64,000 bases of DNA, from NCBI RefSeq assembly GCF_035046505.1, contig NC_089822.1, positions 265,433,024-265,497,023 of the forward strand, in the 5' to 3' direction. This DNA is from Tiliqua scincoides (Eukaryota; Chordata; Lepidosauria; Squamata; Scincidae). The position numbers and the translations under genes were made by a program. This document shows, one piece after another, positions 25,548 through 37,143 of the stretch; the first letter of the stretch is position 1, and every line of letters starts with the position of its first letter. Under the pieces are notes generated by a model. The model was not told where the DNA came from, searched no databases, and saw only the letters and a list, made by a program, of their open reading frames with translations.

Positions 25548-25708
25548 GAGAAGGGTAAACAGTTTTCCAAGAGGATCTGCTGAGCCCAGAGAATGGCGCA
25601 GCCAGGAAGAGTAGACCTGGTCAGTGGGAGCCCCACATAAGAGCAGCAGAGAAAAACACTGTGAGCCATATTAAGAAGCCCTCACTTGTGCATCATCCTA
25701 GATTAGTC

Positions 25709-25846
25709 CTGCACATGCCCAATCTCATCTGATCCTGGAAGCTAAGCAGGGTCAGGCCTGGTTAGTACTTGGATGGGAGACTGCCTGGGAATATTGGGTG
25801 CTGTAGGCTTATACCATAGTCTTTCGAGACTGAAGGTTACCAACCA
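25709..25846 (+). mobile_element. 5S-rRNA-derived SINE with LINE-like tail, unit B only
   Basis: 25,712-25,810 reads as a diverged 5S rRNA gene lacking about its first 25 bases (AGCTAAGCAGGGTC, GGTTAGTACTTGGATGGGAG, GGGTGCTGTAGGCTT), with A-box and C-box promoter motifs of RNA polymerase III. The next 36 bases (ACCATAGTCTTTCGAGACTG...) equal the 3' end of the LINE found at 23,126 and 34,262. The site is empty in unit A near 168-172. Confidence 0.82.
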
Positions 25847-25919
25847 ACCCAAAGGTGGAGTTGTTCAGACATGGAATGGATGTAAGATTCAAACAATGAA
25901 ATGATGCCATAGGCTAAGG

Positions 25920-26129
25920 CAGTGATTTTTCAATCTTTTTTTTTGTCTCACAGCACACTGACAAGGTAATAAAATTGTCAAGGCACACCATCAGTTTTTT
26001 TGACAATTGACAAGGCACACGGTACTGTTAGTGGGGAGCTCACATCCCCATTGGCTCTATTAACAAATGACCCTCCCCCAAACTCACCTGCACACCTGTG
26101 TGCCACAGCACAGTGGTTGAAAATGGCTG
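25920..26129. mobile_element. hAT MITE, unit B only
   Basis: 210 bases. Ends CAGTGATTTTTCAATC and GGTTGAAAATGGCTG, with a perfect 8-base target duplication GGCTAAGG (25,912-25,919 and 26,130-26,137). Unit A has a single GGCTAAGG near 227-234, the empty site. Confidence 0.9.
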
Positions 26130-26744
26130 GGCTAAGGGCTCCCCTGTTAGTCTCGGTCAGAGCATGGAATACCACGAGTGCAGAGGAAGCATTCCAGCTG
26201 GGGGTGGGGAAGGGCTGGATGCTTTGACAACAGCGACCAGTAAAACTAAATGCTTTTGCTTGCCAATTTAGTGAGATAGCTTCATGCCCTCACCTGGTGC
26301 TTTGAGTCCCAGTCACCCAGTGCCTTGATCCTTGACAATAACCACAGGACCAGTAAATACTCTGTTATCTTGCAAGAGCAGCAAAATGTGTTCAGAGGAA
26401 GGACATCAGTACCAGAAGGAGGAGTAGAGGGGCATTTGGGTGAGGCTGGGGTGGAAAGATTCTGGGCCCCTATAAAAGGCTGGCTGCATCCAGCTGAATT
26501 TTGCACATGATCTGAGAACACGTTCCTTGTGCCTTGCTTGGTTAACTTGCAATAAATAGCTGTCTCTGCACCTGCCAGTGGGTGGTTATTGAATTGAGGC
26601 ACACCAGGGACACTGCCTTCTGGTTTGGGGGGGGAGCAACAGAACTATTGTACAGTGTATAATGACACAAGCATAGTTAGGTGCTCAGAGGGATTCCACA
26701 TCTATCCTGCAGCGCTGCAGAGACAGCTTGCAGAAGGAAGGAAG

Positions 26745-27527
26745 GAAGAAAGCTTCCTGTGTCTCACAGCGGCCCACAAAATGTCTCAGGGAGTACACAA
26801 GACGACAGGAGAATTGCAACTTGCTGCCACCTCCCTGAATCTTGCATTCTATTTACCCTCACATACAACCCCCCTCAGCAAAAATACCAGAGTGCAATTG
26901 GGATTAACTTGTGCTACTTTATGAAACACAGTGACCAAATTTTAATGCATGAAACCTACTGAATAGCCCATCCCTCCCTCGCCAGTCTGGGGTAGGTGAA
27001 ATAAATACCACCCACAGCCAATTTGGATGACATTAAAAAATTCCTACCCAGCCCTCATAATGAGTGCCCATCTAATCTCAGACTGTACATTCCTGTCCTG
27101 GATTTTAACCTGTGATGGTTTTTCTCTCCATCAATCTCACAATCTTCTTTTAAAGGCCTGCGTTTCTCAACATTTGTTCCTTATTGTACCACTTCACATG
27201 GTCCACCTATTGGAAGTACCACTGGAAGCAACGAGGAATGTCATTGCTAGTTACTGTACTTCCAGAGTGGGAGGCCAGACACAACATGACAAGCATGGCT
27301 AAGAGGCTCAGGGTGGATGGGGGGGAGGGGTTTTTTTTTAGAGCTCAAAAAGCCAACACTGGGGATCTGTCTGCGAAGCTGAGCCTCCTACTGCTGCCTG
27401 TCGCATTGCTGGTCTCACTGCGGGGTCTGTGGGTCCAATGCATACTACCGGACACCACCCCAAGTACCACCGGTGATATGAGTACCACTGGTTGAGAAAC
27501 ACTGATCTAGGCCTTCAGGTGACATCT
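26745..27527 (-). mobile_element. CR1 LINE 3' fragment with MITE (unit B)
   Basis: Counterpart of 905-1,806, including the hAT-like MITE at 27,164-27,504. It ends where homology between the units breaks. Confidence 0.72.
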
Positions 27528-28433
27528 CCACATCATGGGATGCCTGGAAGCTGACCTCCGTCAGCCCCCAAGGGCAAAGCACCACTTGCCTTGACCACCT
27601 TTTGCCTCCACACAATCCCACAATTACATAGAGTCGGCAATGCCGGAGCATCAAGCCAACCCCCATTCACCCACCCTCCATGATGCACACACGCTCCCTG
27701 GTTTCAATCCACAGATATCCAGTGGCTTCCGCCAGCTGGCTTCGGTGGGCAACTTCCACCAGTTTCCATCCGCTTACATCCATCCGCTTCTATATCTATA
27801 CTTGGCCTCCGAAAGCAGACAGCCACCGGCTTCTGTCCGCTCACGTCCACCAGCTTCCACCAGGCCAGCCGGTTGACGTCTGCCAGCTTCAGGCCGTGGA
27901 TAGCCACCTGCTTCAAGCCACTTCCTATCCCCTCCTCCTGCAAGTCACGCAAAGTGAACTTGCCTTCTCTCCCCAGTTGCCGCTCTGGTATCACTCCTGC
28001 TGCCTGCTCTCCTCCATGTGGCCTCCACCTTCTGGCAGAGACACCCCTGAGAATTCCTGTGCTCCAACAGAGGTCACCTTGGCTTCATGATCTCATAAAG
28101 TTGATCATGTCATAGAGGCAACTGCTGGGAGTCATGGAGTCTACCCATCCTCCCATCCCATCCCAGGCTTGGAGAGATTGCCATGACCTCACAAATCCTT
28201 TTAAACAAACAAACAAACAAACAAACAAACAAACAAACAAACAAACAAACAAACAAACAAACAGTTCCAGCAGTGGTCTGTGTTTCATTATGTTCCTTTA
28301 ATCATTCCCCTAAAGTCTGCTCTATCAGTAACAACTGCGCTCAGCTACTCTGAATAAGATGTCAGGAGAGGAATGGATGGCTTCTGCTATAAAAATAACA
28401 CCCAAGGTGTTTAGCATCAGGACCCACTTCTTA
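27528..28433. other. Unassigned unit B segment with degenerate repeats and (AAAC)n
   Basis: 27,700-27,910 contains many imperfect copies of CATCCGCTTC / CCACCAGCTTCCA-like words, a decayed minisatellite. 28,000-28,430 recurs at 43,690-44,470 (partial third copy). (AAAC)n runs at 28,203-28,262. No gene recognised. Confidence 0.5.
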
Positions 28434-28878
28434 CAACAACAACAACAACAACAACAATAATACAGGTATTTATATACTGCCTTTCTTGGTCGTCAGATTT
28501 CTCCTCAGACTTTAATTCAAGGCGGTTTACATGGGCAGGCTGTTCTAAATCCCCATAGGGATTTTTACAATTGAAGAAAGGTTCTATCTTTCAAGAACCA
28601 CAACATCTCAGATGGATCTTTCTGATCTGGTATCACATTCTGGCCTCCAGTTTCCTCCCACACAAGCTGACAAGCAACTCCTTCATCTCTCACATGGAGG
28701 GCAGCCAAGACGCTTCTTGGCTCACACCAAAGAGCAGGTGGAATAACTCAGCTGGGCTTATCAGCTGCTTCAAGGTCTCACCATTTACAATACCAGTGGC
28801 CTCGAACTGGCGACCTGCGAATGTTATCTTCAGGCAAACGGAGGCTCTACCCTCTAGACCAGACCTCCTGCCCAATCT
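28434..28878 (-). mobile_element. tRNA-derived SINE with L2-type tail
   Basis: On the minus strand the head (GGAGGTCTGGTCTAGAGGGT ... TCGCCAGTTCGAGGCC) has A- and B-box-like pol III motifs. The tail reads CCGCCTTGAATTAAAGTC... with a (TTG)n end, like an L2-driven SINE. It is missing from the related sequence near 44,485. Confidence 0.7.
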
Positions 28879-30419
28879 GTCCAGGACCCACCTCAGAAGG
28901 TGGAGCAGGTTCAAGGAGACCCATAGGGGCCAATATACCTTACCCAGAGGTAAGGGGAAAAGTTTCCCCTTACCTCTGGCTGAACCGCTTCAAGCCCCTA
29001 TCCCAAGCTCGATAGAGTGCAAGCCTCTTGGCTTGCATGTTCCAGCACAGGAAGGGATTTTGCCCTTAATTCCTTAGTCAGGAGGTCTTCTTGAGGTCTG
29101 CCAGAGGTCATGTGCCGTGAAGACAGATGTTTTAAACAGCCTCCATCCACTCTGTAGAGACTGGACTATTTTTGCCTTCCCTTTCAACCTCCTTCTAACC
29201 AGACTCCTCATTTGAGGGAAGTCCACCTTACAGGGGTTTTGTGGCAGACTTGCCTGACATTCTTCCCACGACGTGCATGTCAAAACGGATCGCAGGCTGG
29301 TCACTGTTCCCCTATCGATATAATTGAAAGGAATCCCTTTCTCTGCACCTTTAAGGGGCAGAGCAGAGGGATGGTGGCAATATGATTGCCACAATTGTGC
29401 CACTGCCTGGGACAGCAGGTATTCCTGGGCTCATGGGTAGTGATCCACCAGTTTAAGAATCCCAGCTCCAAGCAGTACAGATGTGCCCCCTTATCTGTGG
29501 GGTTCTGTTCCGGAACCCCTGCGGATAGCTGAAACCGCGGATATGGGCAAATGCCTGACCCTGTGGTCTGGGGGTGAAAAGGCTGGTGTACTGAGAACTA
29601 AAACTGTCTATTACTGTCATGGATTTTCCATTGATTTCAAGTTTGCCACTTATGTTGGGGAGTTTCTTGTTTGTTACACTGCTACAGATACTAATGGCTG
29701 GGAATTTTGTGTGTGCCTCTCTGATGATTGATTTCATTTGGATTCCACCTCTCTTTGAAGCTGCACTCAGCAGCCCTGTCCCCCCACTTCAGCAAAGCCT
29801 GCCATTAATGGCTGCTGGGATGACTCGCCCCAGTGGCATAGCTAACAGGGGTGCAGGGGATGGCAAACGCAGCAGGCAACAAGCTTTGGGGGAATCAACC
29901 TGAGCATGACAAGAGTGGCCAACACTGTGAAAACTTTGGTACTCGTATTTTCGAATAACACCATAATGTTATACACCATTCCATGTGGAATGTAATGCAG
30001 AATGCAATGCAACAGACCATGTCAAAACATCTCTATTCTATCAAAAGTTACAGCAAAATACCCAGAAAATGAAAATACAACTGCATTGTGTAAAAAAAAA
30101 CTGGATTTCCCTAACTAAAAAGAAACCAGTGAGACTGATTGTTCCGAGAGCAAATTAGGTGTTGTTATGATACAGCTGGGAACTAATAAGGTGTTGATAT
30201 GGGGGGAGTCTGGGAGAAGGTGGCAGAGCAAGTTGGTGGCAAGCTGCTGGGGGAAGGAGGGGGTGGGTCTTCCCCCATTTTTCACTTTTTTAAAAGCCCA
30301 GGCGTGACATCACTTCCAGTTGTGACTTCACTTCCACATTAAGTGTGCTACTGACTAGCCCTTTTCACTGCCATGCATTTGAACATCCCCCACCCCACCC
30401 TACGTGACCCTTGGTATGC

Positions 30420-30420
<1 letters not shown>
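28879..30420. other. Unit B-specific repeat-rich stretch, no gene recognised
   Basis: 28,880-28,925 matches the 44,500 region. 29,465-29,560 has the self-complementary CCGCGGAT/ATCTGTGG text of a DNA-transposon end. A short frame at about 29,568-29,731 is not recognised. 29,930-30,180 resembles decayed interspersed repeats. Confidence 0.4.

Positions 30421-30467
<47 letters not shown>
30421..30467. repeat. (GT)n microsatellite (unit B)
   Basis: About 23 GT units; counterpart of 8,497-8,546. Confidence 0.92.
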
Positions 30468-30468
<1 letters not shown>

Positions 30469-33366
30469 GACACACTGTTGTGTGTGCATGCATGTGCGAG
30501 GGGCCCCTTTTTCCTATGCATGTCTCTAGTGGCAGGAGATGAAGCTGGGAATCATCTGGGAGGAGCCTGCCCTGAAAGTCACCTGTCAACACCCTGGTTC
30601 GCTTCTGCCCCCAAATTGCACCCTCTGTGCTCAACGTCCAGTTCAGGTCTCTGAGACCGGGCTGCAGTGGGCATGAAGGAACACACCCAGGCAAGAAGCA
30701 ATATGAACAGAGCTCTGATTCCAAAGGCACAGAATGAGTCTGAGTTCTGCAGACTGGACCCATCCTTTTTTCTTTCATAGCACTAAAGCAAGTGTCTAGC
30801 TCTTATTATGCCAAAAAGAGACTTGGACAGGTGTGGTCAGTGTCTGCAGAAGCAGAGAAAGCCAGGATGGCAACAGCGGTGGCCAGCAAGGAGGGGGACC
30901 CCAGTGAAGAACTGGAAGCGACCAGTGCCTCGCTGGATCTCTTACTCTCCCAGGGGCAAAAAGAAGCAGACTCACTGTGCAATCCCAGGCATGTCTACTC
31001 AGAAGCTAGTTCCATGGAATTCAGTGGGGCTTACTCCCATGTAAGTGTACATAAGATGGCAGCCATAATAAAATCATACAACTCATTATGTGTACCCTGT
31101 TTGTAGGGCTAGCCCCAAACACCCTGGCAGTGGCATAGCTAGCTTGAGGCAGTCTGTCCAGGTTGCCACCCTCGGGGATGACACCACTAGTGACCAAAAT
31201 TACGAAAAAGGCCATTTGTAGGAATAATATCATCAAGTATACAATATCATCATTATATACCATTTGATGTGCAATTTGCAGCAGAATACAGTTAAACAAA
31301 CCAGAGTGAAATATCTCCATTCTGTCAAACGTTATGGCCAAAAAACCAGAGAGCAAAAATACAGCTCTTTGCAATGAAAAGGAGATTTCCTAAACTCAAA
31401 TGGACCAATGAGACTGAGGATCGGAATAGTCCATGAGATGTTACTATGACAAAGAGCGGAACCCATAAGGTGCTAGTCAGGTGACACGCTTGGGGGGGGG
31501 TGACACAGGGGCTGTGTTTTGGGGAGGCATGAGCACTACCTTAACTACAGAGCCCAGGTCAACCAGGTGGGCAGCAGCATCCAGAAGCCACCAGGAACTG
31601 CCAGGGCATCCCAGGACGACCCCCAGAGGGGGCTGCGCACAAGTAGTGAGGACCTGGATGCAGGGAAAGGGATGCGGCATCAGGAAAGGAGCCAGGTGGG
31701 AGGACAGCAGGGGGAAGGGGCGCCCGGAGGGTCTTCCAGGCCTGCCCCACAGTGCTGCAGAGAGACCAGGCAGGAGGGAGACGGGAAGCCCCCAAAGACG
31801 CCCCTCGCCCGCCCCGCTGCAAGCACCAGGCGGGGGACCAGCAGAGACCCCCGTCTCGCCCTTCGCTGCGCATCGGATGCTGCGTCCGGGAGGAGGAGGA
31901 GGGGAAAGGAGGGTCCAGCCTGCCAGTCCTTCCTCCGCACAGGCACTGCGAGGGTTAACAGGAGGAGTGAATGGGAAGCCAGTCCCTGCTCCGCCCCTTC
32001 CTCTGCCTGCCTTCTCCAGGCCAGCAGTCCTCCCTGGTGGGATCCTTTGGGGCGGTGAGTGGGTCCCAGGGCTCCTGGGGTGGGAGAAGCCCCCATAGGG
32101 GAGAGACAGCCAGGCTGAAAGGCCATCCAGGGAAGGGAAGGGGGGCTGGAGAGGAACTGTGACACTCCTGCCCCTCCCCGCTGCACGCTACCCTCTGGGG
32201 CTGCCTTAGAGGGCTCTGCTTCTGTGCTGGGGTTTGTGTGACAGGGACAAGGCCAAAGGGGAAGCAGTGTCAGAGCTGGAAGAGCGGCAGGAAGAGCCGG
32301 GCGCAGGAGGGATGCCCGAGAACCATGTTTGAGCCCTGGGACTGTCCCTGAAAGGGAAGGGGGTGGGGGCTTCTCAAGTGTGTTGTCTTTTAATTGTGTA
32401 TCCTTCAGATCCTCCCTTCTTGCTTGGACTCTTCTCAGCTTCTTCATTCCTGGTGTGAACAGAGGCAGGTGGAGTAAAAGTCTTTCCAAAGAGAGCTGGA
32501 GTTTGCAACCGGAAGGGGTTCTTCCAGCATCCTGGCCTGGCCCAGAGAAGACAAAGCCCCAGATCTTGGCCCTGCCCTCACACAGCCTCAAAACTTCTGC
32601 ATCATTCCAGGTGTGTTTCTCAGTGGGACGGGTGATGTGGTGGTGGGGTTTCATTCCACTTACACAGCATTTCTCCATATTTGTCTCCTGCCACTGGAAG
32701 GAACTGGTGACAACATCATCACGAGTCACTTCCAGGTTGGGTACTACTTACTCCAAGGGTGCCCTAAATGTGCTTTATGGTACGTTTATGACACCTAGCG
32801 ATGGCTTTGAGCTCCAGCACTATTGGCGATTAGGATTGGGCCCTTAGAGAGATAATAGATCTTCCACCCACAACTGTTCTGGGAAACTGCCCTGCCAAGG
32901 CCCCCCCCCCCCATTACACCTGACTTCTCCTGCCCCCTGCATCGGCCAGTCAAGTTTCCCCTCCTCATCAGGTCGAATCGCCTGAGTTGCAGGACATCAC
33001 CTGGAATGGAAACAGCACCTGTCTTGTGTGCTGCTCAAGGTCACTCCTAGGGACTGGGCTTTGTGAAAGAACAGCTGTAGGAAGACTGACTGGAGGCAGA
33101 CACTGCAGCAGAAAATGTGGGTTTTGAAGGGCCTGAAATGCTCTTAAGGAGCAAGGACTGCAAGGAGGGGATGGAGGTGACTAGACAGGCAGGGAGGGGA
33201 AGAAACAGGGACCAGGTGGCAGAAAGAAGCATGTGAAGAAAGGGAATGCGGATGTGAGTGTCTCACCCAATGGAGGCATTTCTGGGTTGGGGAAATCGTG
33301 TCAAGTTGCAGAAGGAAGAGGGTACGAAGGTTCAATGACCTCCCATTAGGCTTGTCTCCCTCACAG

Positions 33367-33449
33367 GCAGTGGGATGGCATCAGGGCAACGTTCCAGACC
33401 ATCTCCTGTTTTGCATGGAGCAGAATCAGCACCTCTGCAGCCTGCTCAG
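33367..33449 (+). other. Putative 5' exon of zinc-finger gene B
   Basis: 83 bases with conserved acceptor (CTCCCTCACAG) and donor (CAG|GTAAGG), matching 11,426-11,508. Probably untranslated. Confidence 0.45.
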
Positions 33450-34279
33450 GTAAGGGGGGAACCCCAGAGCAACTTGCAAGGAACACCTTGTCCTCCTCCT
33501 GTCTTCCAGGCCTTGAAGGAAGCCTTTTTGTCTGGTGCTGTAAAATAGTGTATTTGACCACACAGAAGAGTGCATGCGAACTCCAGAGAACGCCAGCGAC
33601 TGGAGTGTCGGTTAACCAGTAAAATCCTGTAATTAGTCTCCTTTTATTGGGATGCCCTCACATGTTGTCTGACGTTCCTTGGTTTAGAATCTGTGTCTCT
33701 AAGCAGCTCTCTCCCTTTTCCACTGCATGGGGGGGCCCTCAATCATGGTGGCTGGAGTGAGGAGCTGCATGGAGCCTTTTCTCCCCAGCCCTTCAGGAGT
33801 CCGTCACACACAGCACTGGCCTTCCAAACTGTTGTAATTGTCCTTTGAATCTCACCGGGGATCCTCAGTCCTCTGCCCTTGGACACCATGGCCCAGCTGC
33901 TGCTGTTCACCAGTCGCTTCATCATGATTTGTTTTAGATTTGGGGGTTTGAATGAATGCCAGATGGACGTTTGCTTGTGTGTGAGTGTGAGCAAGAGAAG
34001 GTGGCTGAAGGCAGGCTGAGGTTGTGACATGGCCAAACACAACAGATTATGGCTCAGGGCAAGAGCAGCTCAGAGAACATTGGCTGCCCTCCTTTTCCAG
34101 ACAGACCTTCAGTGAGAGAAGCTGAGCAGAGCCAGCAGACAGCTATAAAACCTGGAATGGCAGGCCATGTGTTAAGAACAAACTCTGCCCACAGGAAGAG
34201 CAGCGCAGTGCTGAGTGGGCAATGACTGAAGGGAGAAGGTCCTGGGGAGGCACTATGGCTGTTTTGTTTTTGGCAACCT

Positions 34280-34819
34280 TCAGTCTCGAGAGACTGGTAT
34301 CGCGCTGTGAAAGGTGGTTTTGGAACATCGTCTAGTGTGGCTGAAAAGGCCAATCCAGGAGTGACAATCCCTTCCACACTGGGAGCAAGTGCAGTCTGTC
34401 CCTGGTCTGTCTCCCTGGCTATGGGCCTTCCTTCTTTGCCTCTTAGCCTCAGACTGTTGGCCAAGTGTCTCTTCAAACTGGGAAAGGCCATGCTGCACAG
34501 CCTGCCTCCAAGCAGGCCGCTCAGAGGCCAGGGTTTCCCACTTGTTGAGGTCCACTCCTAAGGACTTCAGATCCCTCTTGCAGATGTCCTTGTATTGCAG
34601 CTGTGGTCTACCTGTAGGGTGCTTTCCTTGCACGAGTTCTCCATAGAGGAGATCCTTTGGGATCCGGCCATCATCCATTCTCACAACATGACCGAGCCAA
34701 CGCAGGCGTCTCTGTTTCAGCAGTGCATACATGCTAGGGATTCCAGCACATTCCAGGACTGTGTTGTTTGGAACTTTGTCCTGCCAGGTGATGCCGAGAA
34801 TGCGTCGGAGGCAGCGCAT
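34280..34819 (-). CDS. LINE ORF2 C-terminal piece with zinc motif
   Basis: The continuation of the reverse transcriptase frame after one stop codon. It starts MRCLRRILGITWQDK, passes RLRWLGHVVRMDD and TGRPQLQYKDICKRDLK, and ends with a C-X2-C-X12-H-type zinc motif (CTCSQCGRDC...LFSHTRRC). This tail is typical of a widespread group of animal LINEs. It is part of the 34,262-36,354 element and has no separate function. Confidence 0.75.
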   Translation of the reverse strand: MRCLRRILGITWQDKVPNNTVLECAGIPSMYALLKQRRLRWLGHVVRMDDGRIPKDLLYGELVQGKHPTGRPQLQYKDICKRDLKSLGVDLNKWETLASERPAWRQAVQHGLSQFEETLGQQSEAKRQRRKAHSQGDRPGTDCTCSQCGRDCHSWIGLFSHTRRCSKTTFHSAIPVSRD

Positions 34820-34861
34820 GTGGAAAGCGTTCAGTTTCCTCTCCTGTTGTGAGCGAAGAGT

Positions 34862-36256
34862 CTATGACTCGCTGCAGTACAGAAGTGTACTCAGGACGCA
34901 AGCTCTGTAGACCTGGATCTTGGTATGTTCCGTCAGCTTCTTGTTGGACCAGACTCTCTTTGTGAGTCTGGAAAACGTGATAGCTGCTTTACCGATGCGT
35001 TTGTTTAGTTCGGTATCAAGAGAAAGAGTGTCAGAGATCATTGAGCCAAGGTACACAAAGTCATGGACAACCTCCAGTTCATGCGGAGAGATTGTAATGC
35101 AGGGAGGTGAGTCCACATCCTGAACCATGACCTGTGTTTTCTTCAGGCTGATCGTCAGTCCAAAATCTTGGCAGGACTTGCTAAAACGATCCATGAGCTG
35201 CTGGAGATCTTTGGCAGAGTGGGTAGTGACAGCTGCATCGTCGGCAAAGAGGAAGTCACGCAGACATTTCAGCTGGACTTTGGACTTTGCTCTCAGTCTG
35301 GAGAGGTTGAAGAGCTTTCCGTCTGATCTGGTCCGGAGATAGATGCCTTCTGTTGCGGTTCCAAAGGCATGCTTCAGCAGGACAATGAAGAAAATCCCAA
35401 ACAAGGTTGGTGCAAGAACACAGCCCTGCTTCACGCCGCTGTGGATGTCAAAGGGGTCTGATGTGGAGCCATCGAAGACAACAGTGCCCTTCATGTCCTT
35501 GTGGAAGGATCTGATGATGCTGAGGAGCCTGGGTGGACATCCAATCTTGGGGAGAATCTTGAAGAGGCCATCCCTGCTGACCAGGTCGAAGGCCTTCATG
35601 AGATCTATGAAGGCTATAAAGAGTGGCTGTCGCTGTTCCCTGCATTTCTCCTGAAGTTGTCTAAGGGAGAATGCCATATCAGTGGTGGACCTGTTGGCTC
35701 GGAATCCGCACTGTGATTCTGGATAAATGCTCTCTGCAAGTACCTGGAGCCTCTTTAGTGCAACTCGGGCAAACAACTTTCCTACAACGCTAAGGAGAGA
35801 GATGCCACGGTAGTTATTGCAGTCACCCCTGTCGCCTTTGTTCTTGTACAGCGTGATGATGTTTGCATCCCTCATGTCTTGAGGTACTCCACCTTCTCTC
35901 CAGCAGAGACAGAGGATTTCATGCAGCTCAGTAGCGATGATCTCTTTGCAGCACTTTAGGACTTCAGCAGGGATGCTGTCTTTTCCAGGTGCCTTGCCAA
36001 AGGCAAGGGAGTCCAGGGCCACGTGAAGTTCTTCTAGGGTTGGTTCACTGTCAAGCTCCTCCAGCACAGGCAGGCACTCAATGTTGTTCAGCGCTTCTTC
36101 GGTGACTACATTTTCTCTGGAATATAGCTCAGAGTAGTGCTGCACCCAGCGTTCCATCTGCTGCATCCGATCCTGGATGACCTCGCCTGTGGCAAACTTC
36201 AGAGGGGCAATTTTCTTCTGTGTTGGACCTAGGGCCTGCTTGATACCATCATACAT
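34862..36256 (-). CDS. LINE reverse transcriptase (C-terminal part of ORF2)
   Basis: The 464-codon frame contains the RT blocks GKAPGKDSIPAEVLK, YRGISLLSVVGKLFARV, SQCGFRANRSTTDMAF, FIAFIDLMKAFD, GVKQGCVLAPTLF and the catalytic FADDAA (FADD variant of YADD), then LTISLKKTQVM and FVYLGS. This copies LINE RNA into DNA at the insertion site. The endonuclease part is missing because the copy is 5'-truncated. A stop ends the frame at LLYCSES, and the same protein text resumes at MRCLRRILG in the next frame (34,819-34,280), which ends in a CXXCGRDC...HTRRC zinc motif. The clade is not assigned. Very few defects suggest a young insertion. Confidence 0.85.
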   Translation of the reverse strand: MYDGIKQALGPTQKKIAPLKFATGEVIQDRMQQMERWVQHYSELYSRENVVTEEALNNIECLPVLEELDSEPTLEELHVALDSLAFGKAPGKDSIPAEVLKCCKEIIATELHEILCLCWREGGVPQDMRDANIITLYKNKGDRGDCNNYRGISLLSVVGKLFARVALKRLQVLAESIYPESQCGFRANRSTTDMAFSLRQLQEKCREQRQPLFIAFIDLMKAFDLVSRDGLFKILPKIGCPPRLLSIIRSFHKDMKGTVVFDGSTSDPFDIHSGVKQGCVLAPTLFGIFFIVLLKHAFGTATEGIYLRTRSDGKLFNLSRLRAKSKVQLKCLRDFLFADDAAVTTHSAKDLQQLMDRFSKSCQDFGLTISLKKTQVMVQDVDSPPCITISPHELEVVHDFVYLGSMISDTLSLDTELNKRIGKAAITFSRLTKRVWSNKKLTEHTKIQVYRACVLSTLLYCSES

Positions 36257-37016
36257 CCCCTTGATGTTGCCCGTGTCAGCTGCTATCTGTATCTCGGAAC
36301 AGAGCTGGAGCCAGTTTGGAGCTGGAGCTGCTATCTGTATCTCGGAACAGAGCTGGCACTATGGCTGGGGGGGTCTGAAAGGGGCACAACCAGCAGCACG
36401 ATGGAGGTTGTTCACTCAGGACAGGCTAAGTGCATGTCCAAACTCTGGCCTGCTATACTAGAGTCGGCTATTCCTGTTACATGCAGCACAGTAATGTAAG
36501 GAGTTTTGTGCTTCTCTGTAAGCAGCAGTGCACGATCTTTGCCTCTTTACACCATCAAGGTGGGCAGCAGTCCCTCCAAGGGAGGCCACACCTGGGCATC
36601 CCTGTCTGGCCCGCGCTGGGACAGAAGGATTGCCGTGTTGTGTATGTGGTGAAACAATGAGGCGGTCTGTGAATATTTCCTGGACCACTTTTCAATTGCT
36701 GGTAAGTCATCCTGCCTCCTAGTCTAATACCATTGATGTGGCCACTGAATACCATAGAGGTGGTCACTCAAGCGATGTGATATTTTTCATCAGGACCACG
36801 TGTGTCATACATGGATGGCGTCTGTTTTGTTAGAAAAGGGAGGAGAAAATTACGTGTAAAGAACTGTTCTGATTTGCTAAATATACTGCAGGAAAATACC
36901 AGTTGATCCCAACTTAATTTCTCTTTCAGGCTGAGGGCAAAAGAGCAGGAAAATGTTCTATCGAAAGGGTGGGACATTCTCTCTGGGAACAGAATCATTA
37001 TATTTTTTTCTTCCAG

Positions 37017-37143
37017 GGTCTGGTGTCCTTCCAGGAGGTGGCTGTGCGCTTCACAGAGGAGGAGTGGGTTCTGCTGGAGCCAGGCCAAAAGGCTCTGTAC
37101 AGGGACGTCATGCTGGAGAATTATGAGATGGAGGCCTCTCTGG
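37017..37143 (+). CDS. KRAB A-box exon of zinc-finger gene B
   Basis: 127 bases between TTCTTCCAG and GG|GTAAGG, phase 0 to 1 as in gene A, with five base differences from it. It encodes [16 protein letters not shown] through [11 protein letters not shown]; the EEW and MLE motifs are intact and 'EV' replaces the usual 'DV'. Joined to 38,604-38,693 and 39,291-40,999 it gives an open frame of 1,926 bases (641 residues plus stop). The exon with the start codon was not found. Expected role: transcriptional repression through TRIM28/KAP1. Confidence 0.87.

Larger units (their letters stand above)
34262..36354 (-). mobile_element. 5'-truncated LINE inserted in unit B (partner of the 5S SINE)
   Basis: 2,093 bases flanked by a 13-base target duplication GGCACTATGGCTG (34,249-34,261 and 36,355-36,367). 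The same site is uninterrupted in unit A (about 12,732-12,745). On the minus strand it encodes a reverse transcriptase in two frames separated by a stop: 36,256-34,862 and 34,819-34,280. The 3' tail is shared with the SINE at 25,709. Confidence 0.92.

Noticed and set aside
25709-25846. Functional 5S rRNA gene
   Set aside because: The 5' end is missing, many substitutions are present and a LINE-type tail follows; it is a SINE.
28203-28262. CRISPR-like regular repeats
   Set aside because: It is an (AAAC)n microsatellite; no spacers. No CRISPR array anywhere in this eukaryotic window.
31680-32729. Minus-strand open frame of 349 codons upstream of gene B
   Set aside because: GC-rich, Pro/Leu/Ser-rich composition with no recognisable domain. 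The unit A counterpart is shorter and interrupted, and it overlaps a likely promoter region. Best seen as chance openness in GC-rich DNA.
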